DNA of 64,000 nt from Dimorphilus gyrociliatus (Eukaryota > Annelida > Polychaeta > Dinophilidae), in the NCBI GenBank assembly GCA_904063045.1, contig CAJFCJ010000001.1, forward strand, positions 2,301,501 to 2,365,500, written 5' to 3'. The notes under the pieces were generated by a model, which saw nothing but the letters and a program-made list of their open reading frames with translations, ran no database searches and was not told the origin of the DNA. Shown here one piece after another: positions 11,768 through 24,624 of the stretch (position 1 is the stretch's first letter; each line of letters opens with the position of its first letter). The translations under genes were made by a program, and so were the position numbers.

Positions 11768-14393
11768 CGGGGAAGTGGGAGGGATGAAGAGATTTTGTCA
11801 ATGATTAAATAGACTTTTATAAAAAAATTGACATATCGTAAATACTGTATAATATATATTAAACAATTGCAATAAACCAACTTATTAGCTTAGTTAATAA
11901 CTTTGTTATATATTTTTTAAGTAGGTTGAATGAAAAATAAACTATAGAGATGATTATGTAATGACTTTTAACTGTGGATCCTATTTTGTTTTTACGCAAT
12001 AGGATATTTCTTTATTTCGTGTAAAGAAGATCGCTATTTAATTATAGATAAAGGTAAAATCTATGTCCAAAAGAATAGTCGATATTCGTTGTAAAAAATT
12101 AAATAGTATATAAAAGAAAAGACTAGGAAGAGTATCATGGAATTAAATTATGTGATTCTGTAATAAAAATAAGCATGGGAATTGTGTGGAACACCGGAAG
12201 CCGCTTATAGAAATCACATTGGGAATTAAATATTGATCACAATAACTAAATTGTCATAAAAAGAGGCCTCTGTTGAGTTTTAAGAGAAATGACTATTAAT
12301 TTATTAAATATTTCTTTCTAATCACTTTTTCCACCAGATCAAGCGATCAAATGAATTATTCATCATTTGTTAGAGTTTCTAGGAATAATTATCCAATTAC
12401 ATCTCTATAATCCATACCAAGGATTCCCTCTCTTTCCATCATTCTTCTATCTTGATTATAGTAGATTACAATAGTAATCAGAATATAAAAATGATAAACT
12501 TTTTTTCATAAATATCGTGAGTTTTATAATAAAATAATCATTATCTACCTTTTATACAACACCCACATCGGTTTTAGAATGGCTGGGCTGGGTATTGCAT
12601 AATTAAATAAAATGTGTCTGGTGAACTTTCATACAAGATAAAAAAGGTAGACGGGATTTGTTTTAGCCTTAAAAGTTTACATTGATAAATCAAAATGACG
12701 AGAATAACTAACTCTCGTCGGATAGACAACGCTTAAGCTTAGCTTCTTTCGTTTCTCTCTGTCTCGATCTTCATCTCTTACTCAAACTATCCTTTTGCTT
12801 CATCCCTATATCTTTCTCTATTCCTCCCTCTCTCTTTTTTTTGCCATTGACTTAGAATATCAATTCCGACGAGAGGATTCCAATTCAATAGAAGAAAAAA
12901 GAAGCATTTCTAATAAGAATACTAATTAGGTAACCTTCTGAAAAGTAGAAAGAGGGTAGTAGGCCTAGTTTCAGAAGTAATATATATATAATAATCTTAC
13001 GTCTATCTCTGTTTGATTTATTCAATGCATAGTTCTATAGACAAACTAGAAGTAAGAAGGCGAATATCTATTCAATTTGTAGTGGTGTGTGAAGATAAAC
13101 CTTGGTGAATATTTATTAAGGTTTTATCAGGGATTTGGTAGGAAGGTTGTGGGTTAGTAGCAAAGACTTCGTAATTGATAGGACCACCTATCCTTCTCTC
13201 CAGACATTGCTATTTTTTTGAGTTAAACATCACTCAATAAGGAGAAAAACCTATACAGCTTCGATGCATAAATGAATCTCTTCATTAAGGTAATGAATAT
13301 TCATAAACACAAACCAGGATATTCCAAACTTGATACTCTATTCACAAACAGATTCACTTAGATACTTATTAAGAAAATACTTAATTAGATTTGATTTTTT
13401 TTACCATGGCCAAAAAGAAGGTCAGAAGTTTGCTTTGACTGTTTCCCCCAGAGGATTAAAATGAGAGGGCTACCAAATCAAATATAGATGTTGATTTTTA
13501 ACCCTTAGAAAAATGATATTGCAAATTATTAACTTACGAAAATAGCTTAAAATAATAAATTTAATAGAATAGAATAAAGTTTTTATACTAAAATATAATT
13601 AAACGAACAAAGCATTACGCGACTATAAAATATGTAGAATGTTGTATATCTTATAAACAATGTATAAATAGTTCTTCTTTGTTTCAGATAGAAAAAGCCC
13701 GCCTTCCCAAACTATCGAAATTAGTGGAAAAGAGACGAGTGAGATCAAGATTCGATTTTCTTCAGATATTCTTTACTGATAGGGAAATAGAAAATATACA
13801 GAATAGTTGGACGAATGAGGAGATTGAAGACATTAGAATGTGGAATGTATATGATAACATGAAAAAACATTGCAGAAAGCCCGTTCCAACTCTAATCAAA
13901 ACGAATAAATTGATAAAAACTAGAGAACATATAGGAAAAGAGGCCTTTCCTCAGTATATCATCCTTCAAAGATGTCACTATAACCAATCAGAAGCTTGCT
14001 GTAAAAAAGGCCAATTCTTGGTGCCAGTAAAAACCAATACAATCACTAAACGCTTCATGGTTTGTCACCTAGTTTATTTTTTTTTTTAAGAGAGAAACTT
14101 TATAAAAGCTGCGTAATTCGTCAGATGATTTAGAAGAAAATTAGCAATTTTCTCGGCGAATACGCATAGCTTTAGACATTTCTCTCTTTTCCTTTTCTCT
14201 TTAAAACGTACCTTTGTCTTGAAATTTGGGTTAATAAATATGTTATTTTTTTCAAAATTCACTACAGTTAGTGCAGTTTAAAGTCAAGGTAAACGGAACA
14301 ATGCCCTTTTTTACGCAAGACTCGGTAAAGAAGATCCAATACCGTAGATTTCAATTAACTGACGAAATAAGCTGTCGATGCTCGAAAAAGTAA
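9813..14393 (+). CDS. PDGF/VEGF-family secreted growth factor
   Basis: Three exons: 9813-9893, 13688-14059 and 14268-14393, all phase 0, giving 192 residues. Exon 1 encodes M-K-I-Q-V followed by a hydrophobic signal sequence. A basic stretch at residues 42-48 (K-R-R-V-R-S-R) looks like a furin site that would release an N-terminal propeptide. The cystine-knot domain runs from C89 to C189: H-C-R-K-P, then F-P-Q-Y-I-I-L-Q-R-C (C123), then A-C-C (131,132), then F-L-V-P-V and a terminal C-R-C-S-K-K. This order matches VEGF and PVF proteins, which dimerise and activate receptor tyrosine kinases. Two family cysteines are replaced: the one after the conserved proline (P-x-C) is Y117, and the one before V-P is L138. 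The loop between C123 and the CC pair is longer (7 residues) than the usual two. The third exon is too short to be found by frame length and was located through its C-x-C ending. Confidence 0.8.
9894..13687 (+). other. First intron of the PDGF/VEGF-like gene
   Basis: A 3.8-kb GT..AG intron, very AT-rich. It contains GA runs at about 11156-11177 and 11738-11767, pyrimidine-rich stretches, and a perfect 15-bp inverted repeat near 10.9 kb. I found no nested gene. Additional small exons of the growth factor gene cannot be excluded. Confidence 0.6.
10892..10927. repeat. Perfect 15-bp inverted repeat with 6-base loop
   Basis: The left arm (10892-10906) and right arm (10913-10927) are exact reverse complements around the loop TTGCAT. 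The arms are AT-rich but not simple-sequence DNA. Shortly downstream (about 10951-10986) is a second, longer AT-only palindrome. Confidence 0.8.
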
Positions 14394-15662
14394 CGCTTTT
14401 TCCTCTTAATATCTTTATTTTAGTTATATATGAATTTTAAGCGAAATATCTATACGCTTTTTATAATTATTACCTGTTTTAATTATTTCCAGAGGAAGAA
14501 ATCGAACTATGAACCGTCAGAGGAAACGCTGCAGGAAAAAGTCTAATGGACGTATAACTTGCTAAAATAACACCGATAAAATGGATACTTATAAAGATAA
14601 AGATATAAATAACAATATTACTAATACGTATATAATAAGAAGAATAAAAAAGATGATAATGGAGTTTTCTTTCTATTTCATTATCATTTGTAGTCTTCTT
14701 TGTCTTCCTCTCTCTTAGAAAGAAAAATGGAAGGAAAGTTATTTTTCCGGACAAGAGATTTGGAAAAACAAATAGACAAGTACTTGATCAATTGAATCTT
14801 ATTTTTTATGTATTGTATATACAGTAGAATCTCAATATACAGTATATATATATATATATTTGTTAGTCTATTTAATCTAAAATATTAAAATATTGAATAT
14901 TTATTAAGTAAATACTCTTTCTGATACGAATAAATTGGTCTATGGATTGTAAATTATTGTTTGTGATATTATTGTTTTCAGCTGTTGAAACACTAATTGT
15001 GTAATTTAAATGTTTGAAATTGTAACCGACAGATGGAGTTTCTTCTTACTTGATATCAACATATTTTTGTTGGAATAGTATTCATCAATGGTAAACATTT
15101 CGACTAACCAATTGATAATTAGTTATAGTTTCAATAATAAAAAAGACAGTATTTAGTTAGTAATGTAATTTTGTTTGTTAATAGAAGGGAATAAACTGTT
15201 CCCCGTTCCCTCCCCCTCAATCATTATCTGCCATCTATCGTTTAATAGTAATTGTTAACTTTGTGAAAATGTGAATATTGGAAATGGTTTATAAATAAAC
15301 AGGTAAAGAATGAAGATAATTTATAAGTTAACTGTTATAAATATACAGTATATATAGATTTATCAATTCGTGTGCATTGTATTGTTATTATTTTATAAAT
15401 TGTAACCAAGAGATTAAATAACTTAACAAAAAATTCAGCCTAACCATTTTATCACATCATGAACATTTGAAAGTGAACATTATTCTTTTTTTTTTTATCA
15501 TTTCTTATTAATTGAGTTAGAAAATATGACTAGGTAGATAATACAGATGTTTATCTATTATTGTTTTGTTGCTGCTGTTGTTGAAGCAATTTCTTTTTTT
15601 GTATAGAAAAAGGGATGGAAGAGGTGAGAAAAAAAAAACAAATAAATAAATAAATGCACAAA
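14394..15662. other. Convergent intergenic region
   Basis: Contains the 3' UTRs of the PDGF/VEGF-like gene and the minus-strand SPATA2-like gene, with a short TA run near 14842-14860. The open frame at 14479-14754 on the minus strand has skewed composition and no family features. Confidence 0.5.
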
Positions 15663-16601
15663 CTAACTAGAATACTGATGAATATCTGGCTTAGTTTTAA
15701 TCTTTTGAGTACCAACATTACCAACTCTCATTGTAGTTAAACTATCTAGTTGGCCATGATCGTCTAAATAAGCTGCTAGTAAACCTTGTCGAATTTCAGT
15801 GCTTTCCTGTACCGGTTGGGAGCAGGTTGTTGTGTCGATATTTTCTGTAGATTTTTTTAAAAAGTCACCCCTTTCACCTTCGTAGTATTTGTCACCATAG
15901 CGATTTCTCAAGTCTTTGTAAACGTCTTCCCATTCAGAACTATTAGAATTTACAGATCCTTCTCTCGATTTCGGTTTAGATACTGTAAACGCTTCTGACT
16001 TTGGCTTTCTCGTACAAGTCATTTGCAACCATTTATCGCAAGTCACCAAATCTCCAACGTTTTCTTGCCTTGCTCGTAAGATGTCAGTTAATGAGAAAAT
16101 ATCTTTTCCAGTCTGTTCAATGAGATTATTTATTGCATTAAATTCTAAGGATAGTACCAATGCATCAAAAGCAACTTCAGCAATATCTTCGGTTAAGGGC
16201 CTATAGTCTAAAACTAGCATATTATGGTCTATTCCTTTTTTATAGCCCATTCTTTTAAAAAATTCTTCCCAGCAATCACCAATTACAGATACAATATTGA
16301 GTTGAAAGAAACCGTTATAAATTTTTATCTCCTCGAAATCGCGAAAGCTTGGACGTTGTAACAATCTAATGGCGTATTGCTCTATATAAGAAAGAGCCTT
16401 TTCAACTTTGGTTGGTGACAATTTGCTATTAAATTCCAACTGTCTGAATACGTCCAGAGAAAATCGACTTAGGCGACCACTTAAGATGGTAGTCCGAGCA
16501 AATTGCTTATAATTTCTTATTAAAATTTCCCGATAGTTTGTCTGATATTGAGAAGAATCGCCACAAACGTAATCAATATACTTCGCTTTGATTACATTCA
16601 T
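15663..16601 (-). CDS. SPATA2: SPATA2/tamozhennic-like PUB-domain protein
   Basis: Uninterrupted frame of 312 residues. The N-terminal 190 residues align by eye with the PUB-domain region of SPATA2, which in vertebrates bridges the deubiquitinase CYLD to the linear ubiquitin ligase HOIP in TNF-receptor signalling. The best segment is A-L-S-Y-I-E-Q-Y-A-I-R-L-L-Q-R-P-S followed by F-R-D-F-E-E-I-K-I-Y-N-G-F-F, matching the family pattern of an E-x-x-x-I-x-L helix, then F-x-x-I-K-x-Y-x-G-x-F, and later M-G-Y. The C-terminal third is polar and probably disordered. It is shorter than vertebrate SPATA2 (about 520 residues) and lacks the C-terminal cysteine-rich zinc-binding region. The Drosophila relative is tamozhennic. 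The family call comes from remembered sequence, so it is moderate. Confidence 0.6.
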   Translation of the reverse strand: MNVIKAKYIDYVCGDSSQYQTNYREILIRNYKQFARTTILSGRLSRFSLDVFRQLEFNSKLSPTKVEKALSYIEQYAIRLLQRPSFRDFEEIKIYNGFFQLNIVSVIGDCWEEFFKRMGYKKGIDHNMLVLDYRPLTEDIAEVAFDALVLSLEFNAINNLIEQTGKDIFSLTDILRARQENVGDLVTCDKWLQMTCTRKPKSEAFTVSKPKSREGSVNSNSSEWEDVYKDLRNRYGDKYYEGERGDFLKKSTENIDTTTCSQPVQESTEIRQGLLAAYLDDHGQLDSLTTMRVGNVGTQKIKTKPDIHQYSS

Positions 16602-17638
16602 CTTTACCGATTGCCTTAAAATAGATGGGCTTTTCCTAAAAAAAATCAGTTCAAATGTTTATGTAGACGCCATGTTGTCACGTGATATTTATGTTCTAAT
16701 GTGGTTTTTATTCAGTATATCTTGGTAAACGTCAAAATTTAGTCAGGTTTTCCGCCTTTAATAAATTGCATATATATAAAATTTGTATATATATTTATAC
16801 ACGAAAAGAGAGGAAATTAATTAAAATTCCCCCTTTGTAAGGCCTCCATTTAATTTATTACTATAAAAAATAATTTTATAAAAAGAGAGGGATATATGAA
16901 GAAAAGAGTAAACAAAAGCCTCTCTGATAAAAGTTTTTAATGATGTGAGAAGAGAGAAAGAGAGTATTAAATTTAGAATTTATTTTAGACACTATACATA
17001 AATTTTGTTTAAAAGAGAGATAAATGCATATAAAGTACGTATTACGGTGGGTTGTAACTCGTGGGACAGCGAGAGAATATACTTGATGGAAATCTAAAGT
17101 CACTACTAATCAACATTTCATTAGTAGGAAAAAAATGGTTAGCTTGCTAATAGTAAGCAAACTTATTAAGCATCAGAATGACACGACAGACGAAGTTAAT
17201 TTCTAAATCAATAATTTGGCAACTAAACTAATAGTTATTGGAAAAGAAATATGCTTTCCTTTATTTCTACAAGCCAAGAAACTATTCCAACTAGTTTTTC
17301 AAACTAAGAGAGTAGCATCAGAAAAGACTGGAGGCGCTTCTTGCAAAATCAATCAGGAGTAATATATACATGTATATATATATACATTTGGCTCGATGTT
17401 TAACGTCTTCGTTGTTTGTAAAACTATAAAAATCTACTGTTGTCATGCATAGAAAGACAAACTACTGTACATACTAACAAAAACTGTAATTGCTCTGTTT
17501 CATGACGAGGTTTTCAAAATGTATTTGTTTTCTGTCTAACTTGTTTTTATATCATGCATCAACACGAACAAGAAAATGCTAGCCAAGGATAAAAAAAATT
17601 AGAACATGCATTATTTTCGTTAACTGTAATTCTTTTCT
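16602..17638. other. Intergenic region upstream of the SPATA2-like gene
   Basis: AT-rich. It carries the SPATA2-like promoter side and the 3' UTR of the acyl-protein thioesterase gene, both on the minus strand. A short CACGTG E-box-like element lies near 16679. No gene is seen. Confidence 0.5.
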
Positions 17639-20600
17639 TCATGGGATCGCCTCGTTAAGGAACTTGAAAACGTCTACCAGCTCCTGTAAAAGTGATATAT
17701 GTAAGTATGTATATTATTTATAATTATTTAGGTATTTTCCCTTCATAGCTCGTCATTGCTATAATTTTTTAACGTTAGCAAAAATTCTATTTTTACACGT
17801 ACTATATTTATTTTGAAGACGACACTAGCAGTGACGTATTTACCTAAATATTTCATTTCTGTTATTTCTACTCTCCCTCAAAGGACTTTACCTTAAAGTG
17901 TTCGTTCTTGGAGGTTTAGAGATACACTATTTGCCAAATAATTCAGTTTTATAGATTTTATTATTTTAGTAATGGGGAATAAATGTTTGTGTTAAGAAAG
18001 AGAACGTAGTGCTTTTTTTTCGGTATTATAAGTTATTAAAAAAATTCTATGGCTTAAAAAGGAAAGAAACAATTCCTTCGTATAGTCAAAAGAATTATTT
18101 CTTTTTTAGTTCAACATATTCTTTATCATTTAGTTTTTATAAACTGAAATCTATAGATATTACATAATAGGTGTAAGAAAAATAGGTGAAAGAAAAATAA
18201 TTAGCTCCATATAAGGTAGGAGTAATATAGTAGGAATGTGTAATTATTCGAACAGAAAATAGAAAGGAGGAGAAAAAATTCATTATATCTGATGAAGATT
18301 TTTTTCTTTCATTAGAAGGTTAATTACGTCACTAAAACAACTGCTTTACGTATTGCTAATAAACTAAAATATTTGATTCCTTTAGCTATGTAAGCTGCTA
18401 GAGAAGAATGTGAAAAAAGGAGGCTAATAATAAGCCGATAAAGCTAGAGGCGTAGGAAATTTTTTCATCCGTTAAATCAGATTCTGTTTGTTACAAATTA
18501 GCAGTCTATGGTATATAAGGGAAAACCGTAATAAGATGTTTATGACTTTAGACCTCTTCACCCTATCCCAATTAAAGTAAAAATACATGTTGAATTATGT
18601 AATATGAGGATCTTTAAATACAAAAAATTGAAAGATGTTTTCCGAAGGCTCCATTCAGAATTTACATAAAGTAATCATCTATACGTTAGTGAAACTATTT
18701 TGGTATTCATGACGCAATAAGGCCGATAGCAATTTTCGACGATGAAAATTGATAATATCAATAAGGTAACTTATACACAAGCGAAGGTATAAATTACTTG
18801 AAAGGATAAAATGCATTTCAGATTATAAACAGAAGCTCTGTAAATACAGTATGTACAGTACTCATAGTGGAAATTATACGTGAATTTAGTTTTTATTTAA
18901 TAGTAGAAAATGATTAAAGTAAGACTTTTTTTTCTATATTTAGCCGCAAAAGTGTTAATATTCACTATAGCCATTACTGAATCTCTATAAAATAGGCACT
19001 ATAAAATATCCGGTTAACTAAAGTGTAAGTAAATGAATATGAATTTGGACATCTGCAGGGGCTATATTATTCAAAGTGAAAAGAAAAAAACCCTTTCTAG
19101 AGACTTTTTTTGTGTTTGGCCAAAATTAGTTACACTAGCGTCAAAAAAATTCTCTTGTATAATTGTGTAAAACGTACTCAAGTGATTATTAATTGCTGTT
19201 AAAACAGTTGCCTTTTTGTTTGTTTTGCAATTTTAGTTAAAGAGAGCTTTTTAGCTAAAAGAGAAGTCTGGCTGTTTTCAACTGAATAAAGCCATCATAA
19301 TAGGATTAACAGTCGAGTTAATGCATTAAGAGAAAGGAAGAAATATATACAAACCTCATCACAGGAACTGTGCGCAAGGTTTTCATATTGCTTAAACGTG
19401 AAGTTGGGACAATTAGCTTTCAATATTTCTGAGGTTCTTACACCTATAAAAAATTGTACAACTGGATCCACTTGGCCATGACATTGCAAAATTTTTAGAG
19501 CTTTGTTTTCACTTTGGTTTATTAGTTCAGGAAGGGTCTTATGAGAAGGCATCCAAGTTGACAAGGCCAAAAGACCTCCTAATTTAGATCCGCCAGAAGT
19601 GAAGGCTGTATATAAGGCTACAGCTCCTCCCTGTGAGAAACCGCCGATAACTATACGACTTCTTGGTATGCCTCGCTTTTCCTCATCAGATATTAACTGG
19701 GCTAACTTCTGAGCAGATTGTTTTACGCCTTGTTCATCCTCAGGCGAATCTGGCGCCAAACCGTATATATCGAACCATGAGGGCATCGGCATACCTCCAT
19801 TTAGAGTAACAGGGGCTATAGGTGCCGTTGGGAAAACGTAACGAACGTGCGGTTTCTTCTTCATGCGAAATAGTTGAGACCAGCCTTCTCTATTTGAGAG
19901 AAAAAAAATCGTATTTAGAAGTTAGGATTTCCAATAAATTAAAACCAGACATTCACATAAAGCACGGTATTGGTTAGTTCTTTATCAATAATAATGGACC
20001 CTTTTAAAGCTTTCTTGTGCAGGGACTATATCTTAATCAGACAGCCTAGAAAGGTTTTAATAAGAGTAAATGAAAGAAACCCGGTGAATTTACATGCAGT
20101 CAGAAGTATCTTCTTAAGAAAATTCGTTTGTAGTAAAAATCTGATTACGAATTTTAATTAATCATAACGTTTTATTAATATGTACGATTTCCCAATATTT
20201 TCCCTCTTTTTAAATCAATGGCAAGCACATTGCAAGCATTTGTTATAACCAAAAGAGTGATAAAAAAAATAGACTTTTCTGTTTTTTTATACAAATATAT
20301 GACAGTAGAGAAAATGGAAGAAAATTTTTAAGAAAAACATTGACACTTTGACAAGCTTTCACTATCTCGACATATTTGCTGTCTATATTTATCATTCATA
20401 AAATACTTATCGGCATCGTAATTTTACTGTTTGCAGAAATATAAGTATTTCATAACGCCAAACTAGAGGCGTTTAAATACCTATTATTACGCTTATACCT
20501 GCATATTATTTTTCTGTTTGCATTAATGGAAAACGAATAATATGTTAGAGTGAAATGATACAAATTTTCTGGACTGAAAATTTACGAACATTATAGTGCA

Positions 20601-23600
20601 GAGAAACATTTTCAATTAGCCTCACCCCTCTTTAAGGTTTAAAGCGTTGATAAAACGTTGTTTTGTCTGATATTTTTAGCTTGATTCTTTCAAGCATGAT
20701 ATACCAACTTAAAATTACTCCTGTTATATTTATTAGCCAAGAATTTTATTGTTTTGTATAAAATAGAAAGTGAAATTTAAAAAATATTAAAATCAATGTG
20801 GTATTATTATATTATTATTTATCAAGCTATTTCTTAATTATACTAGAAAATTCTATATCTCTTCTATAGACAGTATCACTATGGTACATAAAAAAATTAG
20901 CATCAATTTTACTTGAGGAATTATTTTAATGAAACATTTTATTTTGGAATGATTCAATTAATACGAGTGCAGTATAAATTTAAGGCCACGCTTAGTACAT
21001 CGTTAATCACAGTTAAATTGAGCTAATCTATTCGTAGTTTCTATATTCTGTTAAATTAATTTTTTCAGTTAACAGTTTTATGCTTTTACCGGTAAATTTC
21101 AGAGAATTATAGTGTTTTCCCCAGAAAAGAAATGATACAAGTCGATATTTTAGGCAAAGAAAAAAAAAGCTAGGAAAATCGTTAATTAGCTGTTAGAAAA
21201 TGGAAAAAAAAGACGAACAAAACGCTTTCTCGGGTAGGGGATATAACTCTTTCCTGAAAGGTAAAATTGGTTAGAAAGGAGGATGTATTAGAAAAAGTAT
21301 AAGTTTATATTGAGCCTAAAATGTCAGAATTAAGATGAAAGGGTACTTTTTATTTCATATATTGCACGCAAACATCGCGTAATCAGCGAATTTAGGTTAG
21401 ACTGTTTGCAACAGTGATAATTTAAAAAAAATTGTTTATTTTTTATAATAAATTTACTGTATTAAATACCAGGTTAATGAATTTAATAGTTCTATTTATA
21501 CACTATTGTACGTATTTAAAATTATTAATTATTCCAGTATTATATATAGTATTTAGTATTCTAGAAAATTACGAATATAATTAATATACCTGGTTACAAA
21601 AATATATTTAAAAAAGAAATTGAATAATCGATAGTTTTAGAAATTACAAAGACTGCGTTTGTTTTATTATTCCTACTCCAAGGTTGTCTGAGAAAGAGTT
21701 AAGCAGATAAAAACTATTTTTTAAACTGATATTGCACCTAAAAATATCGCATTTTACGATGAATTGTTACAATAATTAAAAAGAAAATAGAGACGAATGA
21801 GATATATATATATATATATATATATGTACTGCATATATACAGTATATAAATTTATATATATACTATATAAAAGAAAGAAAAAATATAATGAAACAGCAGT
21901 AGTACTGTTCCTCTCAGTATATTTTATTGGTTTTTCTCTGTTTTTTTCAGTTACCAATATATCTACACACTTCATTTAAAAGAATAATGCTGAAAATATT
22001 CACTTATTTCTTTCCTCTTTGGAAGTATAACAAAACGCAATCAACTTGGGAAAAATGGAAGAGAATATTTCTTTTTCCCTCTTAGTGTCGAAAGTATATT
22101 TAAACAATAAACGTTAATGTGATTAATTTGCTGTATTTATTCAGTTTCCTTAGGTTGTCTATTCGATTTGATAGATTTATAAAAATTCGTTATACAAAGA
22201 AAAAACATAATAAATAATTTATCTTATGATTTATTATTATTATTATTGTTTTCGCTTTTAGGATAAATTTAATTGATATTTTTTCTCCTACTTCAAAAAT
22301 ATAAAGGAAGTTATAAACAAATGGAAAATTCTGAGCATAAAACGTATAAAAAATATTAAACAATTCCAATCGGAGAATACAACGCATAAACATTTCGATG
22401 GCCTATGAAAGATGTGAGTTACTTATACAGTACTTACATTTTTTAATCAAGATGAGAGGTGTTACATTAACATAGAGAATTTGCGTATTTGTCAATACCC
22501 CTTTTAAATAATATAATAATTTATTGTAATTTAAACACTAAATGATCTTAGTAAATAGAGATTTTTAGATTTCTTCCATCCTACACGATTTCTTTGTGAG
22601 ACATATATGCTGTGATGGCCAAAACCGCGGATCAAATTATTGTTATTTTAGAGGATGCGACAGCTAATGTCGTTCATTCTTTAGGCATGATACCTTGAAG
22701 TATATCTGATAAATTACGGTAATTTGTGTAACGATTCGTAATAATGCAAAGGATAGATAAAAAACGGATATTTCGGATATTTTATCATAAGTAAAACATA
22801 GAACATTTACTGAAGTTTCCAAGAGAAATTATAGAATATCTAAAAATCGAATAGGTAAAGCTTTTAAGTAATTTCTTAGCAGAATTAGAGCGAAATAGGA
22901 GATAGAAACGTTAATCGACTTATAAGACCGCTATACATGACACAACGTGGATATATATCTCAATAAACCTATTAATAAATTTCACACCATTGTACTCTAT
23001 TGACTCTTGGTTTTATAACGGCTACAAGTAACAACCCTTAGATACGGAGGAGTAACGATTTTTTTTTCATATAAGGCGGCGTTTGACCAAGTGAGAAGAA
23101 TTAATAATTGATCAACTAGATAAAAATGAACGTATGTTATGAGCTATGAAATCTTTCCAATTGGGAACAAAAATTATTTCAGTTTAGTCTTACTAATCTG
23201 TACATTGACTGTTAAATGACAGCAAGATCTAATAAACATTACAAACGATTAGCGTCTGAGTTAATGAAATAGTTTAACAAGATTTGACAGTGGTAATTAG
23301 TTAGGTAAGATGCATTTACATATTTCAAGGTGACTGATTATATATATATATGAATAAACAATAGAAAGGAATAGTTTGATTAATAGTACAACGTTATCTT
23401 TCTTAATTCTTATCGTTTATATTAAGGTTTATCTTTTAATGTATAGATACAAATAGCTACTTACCCAGTATCACCCAAACCATGAAGAAAGATTAGCTGT
23501 TCGAATAAGAATGTTATTAGTGTTAAAGACACTAATTTAATAAGAAAAAGTAAAGTAGAAACATACAGAAGCTGTGTGCTGACCACTCGGTTCCACGATG

Positions 23601-23638
23601 TAAGTGGACATATTTTTCGAGGACGAACTTAGTCCCAT
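17639..23638 (-). CDS. LYPLA1: Acyl-protein thioesterase (lysophospholipase-like)
   Basis: Alpha/beta hydrolase that removes palmitate from S-acylated proteins in the cytosol. Four exons in translation order: 23638-23567, 23496-23465, 19889-19355 and 17683-17639, giving 227 residues, close to the usual 230. Exon 2 is only 32 bases and encodes the L-I-F-L-H-G-L-G-D-T-G motif; exon 4 is 45 bases and encodes E-L-V-D-V-F-K-F-L-N-E-A-I-P. Exon 3 carries P-S-W-F-D-I-Y-G-L, the nucleophile motif G-G-F-S-Q-G-G, the acid in H-G-Q-V-D-P-V-V and the catalytic histidine in L-A-H-S-S-C. All triad residues are present. The N-terminus MGLSSSSKNMS lacks the cysteine at position 2 seen in vertebrate LYPLA1/2 and instead fits an N-myristoylation motif. 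LYPLA1 and LYPLA2 cannot be distinguished. Confidence 0.9.
19890..23464 (-). other. Second intron of the thioesterase gene
   Basis: A 3.6-kb AT-rich intron with a TA run near 21801-21825. On the opposite strand at 22615-22698 there is a 27-codon frame with more balanced codon use than its surroundings, but without splice or family support. Nothing else is seen. The third intron (17684-19354) is also featureless. Confidence 0.55.
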
Positions 23639-24582
23639 AAAACGTCCAAAACCTGTTAGCAGAAAACATAGAAAGATACAATATATGTTCATTTTTATCG
23701 ATAAATAAAAAAAATCTCCAAAATCAATGAGGTAATAGGTTTGAGAAAAATATTTTTACGTCAAAGAACCTCACGAAATTTGGATTGATAATTGTCGCAT
23801 TTTCAAGCTTTTCAATTGCATATTTATTATCTTACCCGTTGAATATAAGAGCGTTCTATAGGAACGATTTACAGTTTTTAACATACAATAGACGGCTAAG
23901 CGTTCGCCTTTTGCGACGTTATCTTGGGTAAAGATGTAGAATGTCGATATAGGTAGGTCTAAAATTAACACGGAAGAACACTTTAACAAAAAACACTGTT
24001 TATTGGGGTGTTACTAACTCAATGTGTAATATTTTGAAAAATTGTGAATATAATTTAAAATTGACGTCTTATTTTATACAATAAACAATTTATTTATAAA
24101 TCAATAAAAGCATATAAAACGTTTAAATAAAACAAAATAAAGAAAAGCGCCTTAGCTCTGTTCTCAAAATGTCTGTTGGAAGTAGAAACAAAACATGCAA
24201 ACGCCTCGAATAAAAAAGCTATAACGTTTATAATAGATTCTATAAATATCATTTAAAATCTAAATAATAAAAAAGAGGACAAAAATATAAAAAGAAAAAG
24301 GAGGGAAAGAGGAAGGAAGGAAAGACATTCTACTTTCTCTCGTTTCTGTCTAAGTTTATTAAACTAAATAAACGTACAAACTATGTTTAAAGGAGCTGTT
24401 TAAAACATGAAACCTTTTAAGATGTTTAGAAATTTTCTTTTTATTTCAGACCTTCAAATATTATCATTATATATATATACTGTATACCATATATTTTATT
24501 ACATAGAGGATTAAATAAATCAATTAGCTAATGTAAACAATTTTTAAATAAGCTCATAGTTAACTATAAATTATATTATATT

Positions 24583-24624
<42 letters not shown>

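Noticed and set aside
14479-14754. 91-codon minus-strand frame with a hydrophobic centre
   Set aside because: Ile/Tyr/Phe-rich from AT-rich sequence, lies in the 3' flank of the growth factor gene, and has no family resemblance.
21754-21979. Tyr/Ile-rich frames on both strands
   Set aside because: Direct translation of TA repeats.
23771-23989. 72-codon minus-strand frame upstream of the thioesterase
   Set aside because: No homology, ordinary AT-rich composition, and the thioesterase start is explained without it.
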